The position numbers and the translations under genes were made by a program. A stretch of 64,000 nt of DNA from Chrysophaeum taylorii (taxonomy: Eukaryota > Sar > Pelagophyceae > Pelagomonadales > Pelagomonadaceae): contig JAQMWT010000481.1 in NCBI GenBank assembly GCA_029834535.1, positions 1 to 64,000 on the forward strand, written 5' to 3'. Under the pieces are notes generated by a model. That model saw only the letters and a list, made by a program, of their open reading frames with translations. It ran no database searches and was not told the DNA's origin. Position 1 is the first letter of the stretch. Every line of letters starts with the position of its first letter. Of this stretch, positions 11,980-21,939 are shown piece by piece.

Positions 11980-14900
11980 TTATTTCGAGTCGTCGTCGGG
12001 GGTGATGTCGACAAGGAGGTCCGCCGCCTGCAGGCTGTCGCCGACGGAGACGTGGAGGGCGGCCACGGTGCCTTTGATTGGGGCGGTGACGACGGTTTCC
12101 ATCTTCATGGCGGAGAGGACGACGAGGGGCTGTCCGGGTTCGACCAATCCGCCGGACTTGACCCTGGTTTCCAAGACGACGCCGGGCATGGGGGCTCCGA
12201 CCTGGGAGGAATTGTCGGGGTCGGCTTTGGGACGCTTGACGACGTGCTGGTCGGCGTGGGCGTCGTGGATGAAGAGAGAACGAGGGTTACCGTTGAGTTC
12301 GAAGAAGACTTCGCGGGAAGCGGTCGCCGGGTCGAGGGCGCCGACGCCGAGGAGCCTGACGAGGATCGACTTGCCGCGCTCGAGGAGGACCTCGATTTCC
12401 TCGCCGGGTTCCATGGGCTCGACGAAGGCCCGAGTCGGCAGGACCGAGAGGTCGCCGTAGGTCTGGAGATGATGCTGGAAGTCGTCGTAGACCTTGGGGT
12501 ACATGACGGACGACATCAAATCGGTGTCGGGGATAGGTTTTGCGTGCTTGGCGGCGAGGTCGGCGCGCAGGGCCTCGAGGTCCAACGGCGGAAGCTCGGC
12601 GCCGGGTCTTCCCGCGAACGTCCGCGGGTTGCCGGCCGCTCGGAGAACGTCGTCGCGGAGGGGCTGCGGAAAGCCGCCGTGGGGGATGCCGAGGGCACCC
12701 TGGAAGAACTCGACAACCGAAGAGGGAAAGGAGAGGTGCTGGGCGCTGGACCGGACGTCGGCGGCCGAGAGATTATTGGTGACCATGAACTGCGCGAGGT
12801 CGCCGACGGTTTTAGAGGAGGGCGTCACTTTGACGATGTCTCCGAGGAGCTCGTTGGCCTCGGCGTAGGCCTTTTTGACGGCGGGCCACTGTTCGGAGAG
12901 GCCCATCGTAGTCGCCTGGAAGAGGAGGTTTGTGTACTGGCCGCCGGGCATCTCGTGATGGTAAACTTCTGCGGAGCCGGACTTTTGGCCCGACTCGAAC
13001 GCGGCGTACGAGACGCGCGTCGACTCCCAGTAGTCGATGAGGGGCGCGATCGCGTTCAAGTCAATGCCCGTCTCGCGGTCCGTGTGCTCGAGGGCAGCCA
13101 CGACCGCACCCATCGAGGGTTGGGAGGTGAGACCCGACATGGAGTCTATCGCGACGTCGACCGCGTCGGCGCCCGCGTCGGCGCACGCGAGCATCGACGC
13201 GACCCCGGTTCCGGCGGTGTCGTGGGTGTGGACGTGGATCGGGAGGTCGGGGAACTCGGTTCGTAGGGCCCCGACGAGCTTCGCGGCGGCACCTGGTTTC
13301 AACAAGCCAGCCATATCCTTGATCGCCAGGACGTGGATCCCGCGGCCGACGAGGAGCCGAGCGAGCTCGAGGTAGTAGTCTAGCGAGTACTTGGTCCCGT
13401 CTCGGAGATCGCCGGTGTAGGAGATGGCTGCCTCCACGACCCCGCCCGCGGCGCCGACGGCGTCGATCCCGAGGTACATGTTGTCGACGTAGTTGAGGGA
13501 ATCAAAAATGCGAAAAACGTCCATGCCGTGCTGCACGGCGACGTCGCAGAACTTGAAGATAGCGTTGTCGGGGTAGGACGTGTAGCCGACGCCGTTCGCG
13601 CCGCGCAAGAGCATCTGAAACGGAACGTTCGGCACGAGCTCGCGCATCTTCCCGAGACGTTCCCACGGGCACTCGTGAAGGAATCTCATGCAGACGTCGA
13701 AGGTCGCGCCGCCCCAATTCTCAAAGCTGTAGCAATGAGGTCCGAGGGCCGAGGCCGCGTAGGGGGCGGCCGCCAGGATGTCGCGAGTGCGGACGCGAGT
13801 CGCGAGCAGCGACTGGTGCGCGTCGCGCATCGTCGTGTCGGTGAGGAGGCACGCTTTTTTGTTCCTGACGGCCTTGGCAAAGCCGGCGGGTCCTTCGCGC
13901 TCCAAAACCTGCTTCAAACCCTCCGGAGGCGGCGACGGAAGCGTCGGCGGCACGACGGCGGCGTACCGGGGGGTAACCGCGCCCGTAGCACCCACGGCCT
14001 TCCTGCCGTTCACGGCTAAATCACCCAAATACGCCAAAAGCTTGTTCGCGCGGTCGCCGGGTTTGGCGATCACGAGCAACTCGGGGTTGTCGGCGATGAA
14101 CGACGTCGTCGCCTTCCCCTCGCGAAAGTCGGGGTGCTGGAGGACGTTCAGGGTGAAGGCGATGTTCGTCTTGACGCCGCGGATCCGCGTCTCCTTCAAA
14201 GCTCTCGAGAGACGATCGCAGGCGGCGGGAAATTCGAGCGCCGACGCGGTCACCTTCATCAGCATGGAGTCGTAGTGCGGCGATATGACCGCGCCCGTAA
14301 ACGCGGTACCGTCCAACCGGATTCCAAACCCCTCGGCGGGCCGCCACGCTTGGATCCGCCCCGTGTCCGGCCGGAACTCGTTTTCCGGGTCCTCGGTCGT
14401 CACGCGCGCTTGGATCGCAAACCCTCGAGTCTCCACGTCCTCCTGCGACTTGATCCCGATCTCCTCCAAGCTCGCCCCGCCCGCGATCTGGATCTGCGCT
14501 TGGACGAGATCGCGCCCCGTCACGACCTCCGTCACGGTGTGTTCGACCTGGATCCGCGGGTTCACCTCAATAAAATAGTGCCGCCACGTCGCGGGATCCA
14601 CGAGAAACTCGACCGTTCCGGCGCACGAATATCCCGCCGCCGCGGTCAATCGAACCGCGTCCGACAACAGCTCGTCGCGAAGCGGCGTCGGCAAGCCCAC
14701 CGAGGGCGCGATCTCCACGACCTTCTGGAACCGCCGTTGGACGCTGCAGTCCCGCTCGTAGAGGTGCACCGTGTTCTCGCCGTCCGACAGGATCTGGACC
14801 TCGACGTGCCTCGGCTTATCGACGAACCGCTCCACGAACACCGCCTTGTTCCCGAAAGCTGCCAGCGCCTCGGACTGCGCCCTTTCCAAGGACTCGGCGA

Positions 14901-15501
14901 GCATCGAGGGGTCCTTGACCACGCGCATGCCGCGACCCCCACCCCCGTGCGCGGCCTTTATGATGACCGGGTATCCGGCTTGCGCGACGAACTCCTCCAC
15001 CTCCTCCAACGTGTTCACCTCCGAGGGCGTCCCCGGGACCACCGGCACGTTCTCGGCAATCGCCAGATTTCGCGCGAGGGTCTTGTCCCCGAACTTGTTG
15101 AGGACCTCCGACCTCGGACCAACAAAGGCGATGCCCTTCTCTTCGCAGAGCCGCGCGAACGCGACGTTCTCGGAAAGAAAACCGTACCCCGGATGAATCG
15201 CGTCTACGTCGTTCTTCAACGCCACGTCGACGATCTCCTCGTACCCCAAATACGCCCCCACGGGTGTTGCCTTTTCGCCCACCATGTACGCCTCGTCGGC
15301 CTTGTACCTGTGCATGGCGCGAATATCCTCTTTCGAGTAGATCGCCACAGTTCTGATGTCCAGCTCCGTGGCTGCGCGGCAGATCCTGATCGCGATCTCG
15401 CCGCGGTTCGCGGCCATCAACTTCTTTATCTTCCGACGGGGGTACCGTCCGCTGCTCGACGACGACACCCGACGCCGGCACGCCCTCAGCAGCATCATCA
15501 T
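11980..15501 (-). CDS. PYC: Pyruvate carboxylase
   Basis: The product is a single-chain biotin enzyme that carboxylates pyruvate to oxaloacetate using ATP and bicarbonate (anaplerosis, gluconeogenesis). Domain order is biotin carboxylase, carboxyltransferase, then biotinyl carrier, the standard alpha4 form, and the length of 1,173 residues fits. Visible motifs are KLMAANRGEIAIRI at the start of the carboxylase, KAAHGGGGRGMRVV (ATP grasp), CLLTDTTMRDAHQSLLATR near residue 550, GMDVFRIFDSLNYV, HTHDTAGTGVASML, and AMKMET with the biotinylated lysine at residue 1,133. I chose the Met at 15,501 because MMMLLRACRRRVSSSS is arginine/serine-rich and acid-free like a mitochondrial presequence. An in-frame Met at 15,573 would add 24 cysteine-rich residues. 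No intron is needed. Long open frames on the opposite strand are shadows of its GC-rich codons. Confidence 0.97.
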   Translation of the reverse strand: MMMLLRACRRRVSSSSSGRYPRRKIKKLMAANRGEIAIRICRAATELDIRTVAIYSKEDIRAMHRYKADEAYMVGEKATPVGAYLGYEEIVDVALKNDVDAIHPGYGFLSENVAFARLCEEKGIAFVGPRSEVLNKFGDKTLARNLAIAENVPVVPGTPSEVNTLEEVEEFVAQAGYPVIIKAAHGGGGRGMRVVKDPSMLAESLERAQSEALAAFGNKAVFVERFVDKPRHVEVQILSDGENTVHLYERDCSVQRRFQKVVEIAPSVGLPTPLRDELLSDAVRLTAAAGYSCAGTVEFLVDPATWRHYFIEVNPRIQVEHTVTEVVTGRDLVQAQIQIAGGASLEEIGIKSQEDVETRGFAIQARVTTEDPENEFRPDTGRIQAWRPAEGFGIRLDGTAFTGAVISPHYDSMLMKVTASALEFPAACDRLSRALKETRIRGVKTNIAFTLNVLQHPDFREGKATTSFIADNPELLVIAKPGDRANKLLAYLGDLAVNGRKAVGATGAVTPRYAAVVPPTLPSPPPEGLKQVLEREGPAGFAKAVRNKKACLLTDTTMRDAHQSLLATRVRTRDILAAAPYAASALGPHCYSFENWGGATFDVCMRFLHECPWERLGKMRELVPNVPFQMLLRGANGVGYTSYPDNAIFKFCDVAVQHGMDVFRIFDSLNYVDNMYLGIDAVGAAGGVVEAAISYTGDLRDGTKYSLDYYLELARLLVGRGIHVLAIKDMAGLLKPGAAAKLVGALRTEFPDLPIHVHTHDTAGTGVASMLACADAGADAVDVAIDSMSGLTSQPSMGAVVAALEHTDRETGIDLNAIAPLIDYWESTRVSYAAFESGQKSGSAEVYHHEMPGGQYTNLLFQATTMGLSEQWPAVKKAYAEANELLGDIVKVTPSSKTVGDLAQFMVTNNLSAADVRSSAQHLSFPSSVVEFFQGALGIPHGGFPQPLRDDVLRAAGNPRTFAGRPGAELPPLDLEALRADLAAKHAKPIPDTDLMSSVMYPKVYDDFQHHLQTYGDLSVLPTRAFVEPMEPGEEIEVLLERGKSILVRLLGVGALDPATASREVFFELNGNPRSLFIHDAHADQHVVKRPKADPDNSSQVGAPMPGVVLETRVKSGGLVEPGQPLVVLSAMKMETVVTAPIKGTVAALHVSVGDSLQAADLLVDITPDDDSK

Positions 15502-15573
15502 GATCCTGCTGCTGCTTGTGTGGTTTGGTGGCTTGCAGCAGCGGTAGCAGCAGGAGCTGTGTACTTCAACCAC

Positions 15574-15933
15574 ACCTTCAAAAATTCTACACTCTAGAGA
15601 TACTCTCTACTATCGATTGATGATAGATAATGTGTGGTGCCTTCTTCGTCCCCCTTCGAGGTTCTGCGTTTCTCCAAGGAGGGAGAAGGAGAGAGAGAGA
15701 GAGAGAGAGATAGAGAGGAAGGAGCCCCGCTTCTTCCGCCGCCTCCACCGCCTGGAAGGAAGGACGCCGCTCGAGACGAAAAACCGCCGGTCGGCCTGCT
15801 CGACGAGGTCTATTAGTTCTTCTGCCACTACTACTGGTGCGTGCGTCGTAGGCACGTCGCCCCCCGGCCGGTATTATTTTTTCATTGTATATTCCAGAAA
15901 GTGTGTCAAGGGTAAGGGTAGAAAATCGAGACG
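15574..15933. other. Intergenic between PYC and ATG4
   Basis: Divergent promoter region shared by two head-to-head genes. It holds a GA-rich simple repeat around 15,685-15,716. No other element was recognised. Confidence 0.5.
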
Positions 15934-17097
15934 ATGGAAGGGCCCAGGATGGAGGCGGTTCTTGTGGGGAAGGGGTATTCGAGCATCTCGAGCTGCGAGT
16001 GGCAGGAGGAGGTGAGCGAGACGTTGTGGTTCACGTACCGGTGCGGGTTCGCCGAGATGGTGCCCTACGGCCTAACGGACGACGCGGGGTGGGGGTGCAT
16101 GCTCCGGTCGAGTCAGATGTTGATGGCCAAGGCCCTGTGCCGGCACCTCTCTGGGCGGCGCAACGACGTGATTCGGTGGTTTGCCGACGCCCCGGGGGAA
16201 GAGGCGGTCTTCTCTGTTCACAACATGGTGCGCGTGGGCCAGAGGTACGACATGCTCCCCGGCGAGTGGTACGGCCCGGGCATCGCGGCTCACGTGTTGC
16301 GAGATCTCGCGGAACTGCTCGACGAGAAGCTCCGCATCGTGGTGACCTCTGCCGAACGACCGCTGTGCGAAGAAGACGTTCTAGACGACCTCACCAGAAA
16401 CGTGCGATGCGAGCCGGAAATCGACGAGGAGGTTCCGGCGCGAGACGATAGTTCTGTCGACTACGATCCGTTGTTGCGGCCCCCCCCGGAGCAAATCAAG
16501 GCGAAAAAACGTAAAATCGCCGTCGAAGCGGCGCGCAAAAAGAGGCTCGCGGCACCCTGGACGGAGAGCGTTCTGATTCTCGTGCCCATAAGATTAGGCC
16601 TCAATCGCCTCGAGGCAAAATTTGTCGAGCCCCTCCTCCGATGTCTCCGATTTCCCCAATCGATCGGATTCGTGGGGGGGCGCCCGCGCCAGGCCCTCTA
16701 TTTCGTCGGGGCTGCCAACGCAGACCTCGTCGGCTTGGATCCCCACGTCGTCCAGCCCTCGCCCGGGCTCGGCCCGGGTCTCCTCTCCGAGAAGCACCTC
16801 GATTCCCTCGTCTGCCGCTCCCCGCGCTTCGTGCCGGCCCACGCGATCGACCCCTCGCTCGCTCTCGGCTTTTACTGCCGCACGCGCGAAGACTTTTTGC
16901 GCTTCCTCCAACTGGCCGCCGACCTCAAGTCATACTCGGACCCCCCCCTCTTCGACGTCCTCAAAACCTACGGAGACCCCCCGCCCAACGTCGTCCTCGA
17001 CGACGACGACGACGAGGACGCTTTGAACGACGACGACCGCCGCCGCCGCCGCCGCCTCACCGAGGACGACGAGGATGACGACTACGTCGTGGTCTAG
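15934..17097 (+). CDS. ATG4: ATG4-type cysteine protease (peptidase C54)
   Basis: ATG4 trims the C-terminus of ATG8 and later removes it from phosphatidylethanolamine, in cytosolic autophagosome formation. The protein has 387 residues, typical for the family. The signature DAGWGCMLRSSQM contains the nucleophile Cys55, and GLDPHVVQPS contains Asp269 and His271, the remaining catalytic pair. CEWQEEVSETLWFTYRCGF before the active site is also family-typical. The C-terminus is strongly acidic and ends DDYVVV. This fits a terminal LC3/ATG8-interacting motif (acidic residues, aromatic, two residues, aliphatic), like the C-terminal LIR known in animal ATG4B. The start Met lies shortly before the conserved region. 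A K/R-rich segment at about 188-205 may be an insertion. It is divergent from PYC. Confidence 0.95.
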   Translation: MEGPRMEAVLVGKGYSSISSCEWQEEVSETLWFTYRCGFAEMVPYGLTDDAGWGCMLRSSQMLMAKALCRHLSGRRNDVIRWFADAPGEEAVFSVHNMVRVGQRYDMLPGEWYGPGIAAHVLRDLAELLDEKLRIVVTSAERPLCEEDVLDDLTRNVRCEPEIDEEVPARDDSSVDYDPLLRPPPEQIKAKKRKIAVEAARKKRLAAPWTESVLILVPIRLGLNRLEAKFVEPLLRCLRFPQSIGFVGGRPRQALYFVGAANADLVGLDPHVVQPSPGLGPGLLSEKHLDSLVCRSPRFVPAHAIDPSLALGFYCRTREDFLRFLQLAADLKSYSDPPLFDVLKTYGDPPPNVVLDDDDDEDALNDDDRRRRRRLTEDDEDDDYVVV

Positions 17098-17194
17098 TCT
17101 ATTATAAGTTGTGTTCACGCCTCGTAGTTGTGGCAAATCGGACGGACATTTTTTATCAGCTCGCGGAAAGAACTGTCGTCCATATTACTAATAC

Positions 17195-17773
17195 TCAATA
17201 GAGGCGGGGCTGATGACGATCCGAAGCGGCGAGGCGGAGGACCATGCGGGCCCAGCCCACGAGAGTGTCCTCGGGCGCGATACACCACGAAGGCTTGGAT
17301 CCCCAGGCCACCACCTCCGACCAACAAAAACAGGGAAGTCCCTTGCAGTTGCGTTGCGTGTTCTCGAGGATGCAGTGGGGCGGTGGACCCACGCCCAGGC
17401 TCCTCGCGGCGTCCTTGGCGGCCGTCAAGTCGAGGTGGTTGACGTCGACGACGCTCCGACACAAGCAGGGCAAGTGTGCAATAACTCCAAACGCAGCGTC
17501 AAATTCCCCCGACTCGTGCGGCCCGAGGCATACCATGCACTTGCGGTCGCGCGCCGCCGCGTACGTCAGGCGCGTGCGCCGCCGCGCTCTTTCGCATCGA
17601 GCGTGAGGGAGGACCCGGGCAAGGTCTCCCCACTCCTCGGAGCTCAGCTCCCTGTCGCACGCCGCCCGCCACCCCTTGCACGTGCACCGGAGATGGACGA
17701 GATCTTCGAGGGCCAGGGAATCCACCGCGACCTCGAGGTAGTCGATTGGCTGGAACCGCGCGCGCTTGGCCAT
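17195..17773 (-). CDS. F-box-like small protein
   Basis: The 192-residue product begins MAKRARFQPIDYLEVAVDSL and continues LALEDLVHLRCTCKGWRAAC. The latter resembles the second half of an F-box (the L..L..CK.W motif), so a role as a substrate adaptor in SCF ubiquitin ligases is possible. The rest is cysteine-rich (CMVCLG, CLCRS, CFCW) without a family I recognise; the cysteines might bind metal. It is convergent with ATG4, about 100 bp apart. A short downstream frame ending at 17,117 could be an additional 3' exon, but I see no decisive splice sites. Confidence 0.5.
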   Translation of the reverse strand: MAKRARFQPIDYLEVAVDSLALEDLVHLRCTCKGWRAACDRELSSEEWGDLARVLPHARCERARRRTRLTYAAARDRKCMVCLGPHESGEFDAAFGVIAHLPCLCRSVVDVNHLDLTAAKDAARSLGVGPPPHCILENTQRNCKGLPCFCWSEVVAWGSKPSWCIAPEDTLVGWARMVLRLAASDRHQPRLY

Positions 17774-18172
17774 CTTGTTGTGTGATCAGAAACCAAAGAC
17801 CAGCCGGTTCAACAACGAGACATACTGGAAATCCAGACAGCTGCTGCTTTGCCAGCTGGACAGCAACATCAACTCAACAAAACTCTTGGGGCCTAGTTGA
17901 ACATGCATGAACAAGGGCTTCTTTTTGGACAGAAAGAAGACGGCGCTCCCCCAACGATTTCTACCTCTGGGCGAGCGAGCCCAAGACGACGACGATGATG
18001 ACGCTCGTTGGGGGGGGGGGGACACTCATTCACTCATTCGTTCGTTCGTTCGTTCGTTCGCTCAAGAACCACAATATCTATCTATCTATCACAAGAACCG
18101 ACGAAACTACTAGCATCATCATAGGCCAGCATCATTCATAGGAAAATCTTTGGCGCCGGGAGCTCGCATCAC
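17774..18172. other. Intergenic with simple repeats
   Basis: No gene seen. It contains a G-run at 18,010-18,019, a TTCG tetranucleotide array at about 18,036-18,060 and a short ATCT array at about 18,075-18,090. Confidence 0.5.
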
Positions 18173-19648
18173 TCAGAGGGATTTGGTGCCGGGAGAAGCC
18201 GGCTCGTCGGCGTCCGGCTGCTCGGGCTCGAGAAGAGCGGCTGGTCCCGCGACGAGCGAGGGCGGTTCGCTCGTCGCGGGCGAGGAAGCCCGGCGGGGCT
18301 TTTGGGGTGGCTTTTTCTTGAGGTTATCCTCGTCGAAGATAGATTTGCGCTTGACGACGGGCTTTTTCTTGGCGCGCGCCAAAAGATCATTGTCGACGCG
18401 CGACTTTCCGTCGTTCCAAGAGGGCGGATGGCGAAAATCCGGAAATTCGCCCGAGACGTAGCCCGCGAGTTCCTTCCATAAATCTGGGTGGTCGCCGGCG
18501 AGGCCCATGACTTCGGGCCGCACGAGGAGCTGGGGAGCGTGCTGTTTCGCAAAGGCGAAGCAGGGCTCCAGGAGCGTGGAGGAGCGATGGACGTGGGCGA
18601 GGAGGGTCGTGTGCTTGAACGTGTCCAACGAGAGTTTTTTGACGCAGAGCCGTTCGCAGCGGTCGCGGAGCCGGATCAGCTGGTACTCGGAGGCCGCGTC
18701 GAAGAGATCCCGCGCGCGGGATTCGACAAAGTCGTCGGGGATTTCCCCCGTGTAGACAAACCCAACGACGGGCCTGATGAGGTCGGCCGAATATCCGGTG
18801 TGGAAGACGGCCGTTTCCTCGGTAGACGCCGTCCGCCAGGGCGTCAGAAACAGAGCCTTGAAGTAGTCGCTGTTGGCGGCGAGGACCGCGCGATGGGCTC
18901 GGATCTTGACGTCGCCGTCGCACGCTAGCGAAACGTCGGCGAAAATGTCGTCTTCAGCGAGCTTGTGGCCGAGCGCGTGCGGCCGCGTCGCCGAGCGCAA
19001 GTCTGCCTGGACGGCGCCCGACGCGGCGTTTGCCGCCGCCGCCCGCAACTCCGCCACAGCGAGGGTCTTGATGACGGCGGCCTTCTCGGCCTCGAGCCGC
19101 CACGCCTGCTGTCGAAGCGACACCTTCTCGGCCTCGACCTTGGTCACCTGCTGTCGCAACCCCAACTTCTCGGCGTCGAATTTTTCCCGGAGCTTTTTTG
19201 TCGCCTCCCGCTCCTCCCGGAGGGCCGTCTCGGCCTTGTCAGCCCGCTCCACCGCCACCTCGAGCTCGGCGGCGAGGTGCGCGTCCTCGCCGCCCGCCGC
19301 CGCTGCTCGCCGCAACTTCTTTTCCAGGTCTGTGATCCTTCCCTCGAGTTCGTTCGTTTTTTCGGTGCGCCGCTTGCATAATTTACGCTTGTAGTTCTTC
19401 CGAGATTCGCGGTTCGCGTCGCTCGCGTTCTTCCACGCCGTGTTCAGCTGCTCCTGCGTTGCCTCGGGGTGCGACGACCGGAACGCGGCCTCGATGCACG
19501 GCCGGCACCGCAGCACGTTGCTGTACATCCGCCGCTCGAGACCCTCCTCCACGTGCGGACACGACGGCACGTCCTTTTGTTGTTCTGGTTCTTGTTGTAG
19601 TTCTTGCTTTTCTTCCTCGCCGCCGCCGGCGGTCAGCTCGACGAGCAT
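18173..19648 (-). CDS. BTB/POZ protein with N-terminal basic coiled coil
   Basis: The protein has 491 residues. The N-terminus holds two CxxC-like pairs (CPHV.., CRPC), then a basic patch ANRESRKNYKRKLCKRRTEK running into a long heptad-rich coiled coil (residues about 95-215). This arrangement resembles a bZIP but does not match its consensus well. A BTB/POZ domain follows at about 235-340 (EDDIFADVSLACDGDVKIRA, then HRAVLAANSDYFKALF). After it comes a BACK-like helical segment and a lysine/proline-rich tail. BTB domains dimerise and often recruit CUL3 ligases. The coiled coil suggests a second oligomerisation surface. The substrate or DNA target cannot be told from sequence. Confidence 0.85.
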   Translation of the reverse strand: MLVELTAGGGEEEKQELQQEPEQQKDVPSCPHVEEGLERRMYSNVLRCRPCIEAAFRSSHPEATQEQLNTAWKNASDANRESRKNYKRKLCKRRTEKTNELEGRITDLEKKLRRAAAAGGEDAHLAAELEVAVERADKAETALREEREATKKLREKFDAEKLGLRQQVTKVEAEKVSLRQQAWRLEAEKAAVIKTLAVAELRAAAANAASGAVQADLRSATRPHALGHKLAEDDIFADVSLACDGDVKIRAHRAVLAANSDYFKALFLTPWRTASTEETAVFHTGYSADLIRPVVGFVYTGEIPDDFVESRARDLFDAASEYQLIRLRDRCERLCVKKLSLDTFKHTTLLAHVHRSSTLLEPCFAFAKQHAPQLLVRPEVMGLAGDHPDLWKELAGYVSGEFPDFRHPPSWNDGKSRVDNDLLARAKKKPVVKRKSIFDEDNLKKKPPQKPRRASSPATSEPPSLVAGPAALLEPEQPDADEPASPGTKSL

Positions 19649-19860
19649 TTTTTATGACGGACGGCGCAGGGTCCGTTGGGGGCTTTCCCCTATGTCATAG
19701 ACTATACGACGACCACTCCTGGGTATCCATCCACCCGAGACTGGATACTGTACACACGGGTAACCTAACGAACCGTTTGGCGATCTATCTATCTAGGTAG
19801 GTAGCTCTTCTTCTTGAATAGTACTAGTACTAGTACTAGTCTCGTCTCGTCTCGTCTGGT

Positions 19861-19890
19861 CTAGTCTAGTCTGGGGGGGGGGGGGTTCCG

Positions 19891-19928
<38 letters not shown>

Positions 19929-21213
19929 TCCCGGCCCGGAGCTTTTGCTTGCCCCTGGCGGCCGCCTTCGCAGCCTTGGGGGAGGGCTGGAAGCCGGGGG
20001 TGCACTGGTTGACGACGGCGGTCTGGCGGTCGTCGCGGCCCGATCTCGTATTGCACTGGTAGTTGCGGTCGATCGAGATGATGTAGTGGAGGTAGTAGGT
20101 GGGGAGATACAAAAAGTCCCCCGGGCGCTGAACGACCTCGTGGGCCGGCATGGTGGGAAACTTGGGAAAGTTGGCCCACGAGTCGGGCTTAGACCAGTCG
20201 ACCTCCGAGTGGCGGCCGGAGGGGTGCGTCTTGGCGAGGAGATACATGTCGCAGGAGTCGTCGGGGTCGACGAGGATGTAGCGGCGGCGGCCATAAAACT
20301 GGGCGATCATGTTCCGAGAGCCGTCCCAATGAGCTTCGGCGATAACGGCGCGCATCCCAAAGCGACAGTGAATGCCTCGTTGTCCGCGAGGCTCCCGCAA
20401 AAACAACGACGGTTTCGGTTGGAAGAACGAGAGCTCTCGAAACAACCAGCCCGCCTGGTTGTCGCTCGGCGAGCTCGCCGAAAAGCGAAAGTAAAACCTC
20501 GAATCTGGAGAATCCACCGGTTTTTCCTCGCCGTCGCGAACCTTACCCAGCCATTCCGTCCAGCTCAGCCTCACGTGTTTTATGGGTGGCGGCAATCCCG
20601 TACTTCTGCCGTTGGTGTACATAAAGTGGTTCGCTCCGTGGTTTACCTCACCCCCCGGGTTCGAGGCCTCGCATTTGTACTTGGATTTGCCCAGCTTGCG
20701 ACCGAGATACGTATCGTCGCTCCACTTGCGCACGACCTCGTTCATCTCCGGGACGTTGTACACCTGGAACGGCACCTCGGCGTCGCGGTAGGCCATCGCG
20801 AGGTCGTACTGCGTCTGATAATCGAACCGACAAATCGTCCGGTACATTTTTTCCGGAACGTACGCGGCCTCGTCCGGGTTCCAGTTCGCGATGATATCTC
20901 TGACCGGCACGCGTCGAGGGTACCCCTCCTGCGGCGGCTTGCTGCAGTCGCTCAAGTACTCCTCGAAGTCACCCGGAATCTTACCGGTCCAGTCGTGGTC
21001 GAGCGGTGCCCGCATCAGAGCATCCAAGCTGCCGTTGACGCTGCCTCTGGGCTCGGGGAAATCCAACGCCCCCTCCTTCGGCTCGCTCGCGTGCGACGGC
21101 GGCAATATCGCCGACGAGTGCCAGTACCCCAACCAGTACCCGCCGCTCAGCAACCCCACACCGACGCAGTACTTGCACACGGTTCCACACGTTTTTTCCT
21201 TTCGACGGACCAT
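19861..21213 (-). CDS. Membrane-anchored cupin-8/JmjC-type dioxygenase-like protein
   Basis: The protein has 450 residues. A short cytosolic N-terminus (MVRRKEKTCGT) precedes one hydrophobic segment at about 13-30, giving a type II membrane topology, so the catalytic part would be luminal. The core ends with a double-stranded beta-helix: RAVIAEAHWDGSRNMIAQFY has the HxD pair near residue 294, GRRRYILVDP follows, and PGDFLYLPTYYLHYIIS supplies the distal His near residue 375. These are the iron ligands of 2-oxoglutarate oxygenases of the cupin-8/JmjC family. The substrate is unknown. The C-terminus is basic and ends in a polyglutamine run encoded by a CAG array (19,891-19,926). It is divergent from the MESD-like gene, about 100 bp apart, and both products are predicted for the secretory pathway. 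Confidence 0.82.
19891..19926 (+). repeat. CTG/CAG trinucleotide array
   Basis: About eleven CTG units on the plus strand. They encode polyglutamine at the end of the minus-strand cupin protein. Confidence 0.9.
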
Positions 21214-21313
21214 CCTTTATTATTTGTTTAATATTATTATTACCACTGAGGGTTTACGGTGGGAGGTTAGTATAGACGCTATTAGGGGGTAAGTATCATA
21301 GAAGGTTGCCACG

Positions 21314-21919
21314 ATGCGTTGTTGTTGTTGTTTATTAGGAATGGTCATCATCATCATCGTCGTCGCGGTGAACGGCGTACCCAAGAGCGAGTTCAACCGG
21401 AAGATCGACTACGATAAGATGGAGGAGGACTACTCGGAGGAGGAGTCGCGGGAGTGGCACGAGGACACGTGGGAGTGGCAGGGAAGAAGAAACTACGAGA
21501 AATACTGGAAGATGGACTTCGCGAAACCAGCCACCCTCGACAAGGACATCATGCTGATGAAGGCCCAGAAGGACCCTGCGAAGATCCGGGTTATTCAGGT
21601 GTACCTCGAGGACGGGACGTGCGAGAGCGAGGAAGTGTGCCGGCGGATGGCCAAGGGGTGGCAAGGCCTGATACTGAGCGGGGGTCAGACCTCGGTCCAC
21701 GTCGAGTCCCCGAAGCGAGACCGGTTCGAGGTCCAGATGCACGACGGGAGTTTCTCGGCTGCGAAAGACTTCGTGTTGACCCTCCCCCACGTCCGCAAGA
21801 TATTTTGGAATAACTATCTTATCTACCCCGATACCGACCTCGGACGAGCTGAAAAGGCCAAAGACGGGCAGAAAGGAACGCGGTTCAAGTCCATGCACAA
21901 GCGAGCCCCCGAATTTTGA
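21314..21919 (+). CDS. MESD-like ER chaperone
   Basis: The protein has 201 residues with a clear signal peptide (MRCCCCLLGMVIIIIVVAVNG). After an acidic, tryptophan-containing stretch, residues 75-172 look like the MESD/BOCA domain. IRVIQVYLED is the first strand, WQGLI matches the family's WQ.SL motif, and MHDGSFSAAKDFVLTLPHV with YLIYP matches the DGS..WEIKDFL....V...GQVYP block. In animals MESD assists folding of the beta-propeller/EGF modules of LRP receptors in the ER. No C-terminal KDEL/REDL signal is visible (the end is RAPEF), so ER retention is uncertain. Assignment is by motif pattern only. Confidence 0.68.
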   Translation: MRCCCCLLGMVIIIIVVAVNGVPKSEFNRKIDYDKMEEDYSEEESREWHEDTWEWQGRRNYEKYWKMDFAKPATLDKDIMLMKAQKDPAKIRVIQVYLEDGTCESEEVCRRMAKGWQGLILSGGQTSVHVESPKRDRFEVQMHDGSFSAAKDFVLTLPHVRKIFWNNYLIYPDTDLGRAEKAKDGQKGTRFKSMHKRAPEF

Positions 21920-21939
21920 GGAATAATAGCTTACTAGAG

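Noticed and set aside
11923-15597. Long plus-strand frames opposite pyruvate carboxylase
   Set aside because: They mirror the codon pattern of the GC-rich minus-strand gene, have biased R/G/D composition and no domains.
19891-21231. Plus-strand frame opposite the cupin protein
   Set aside because: Starts in a CTG array and shadows a gene with clear iron-binding motifs.
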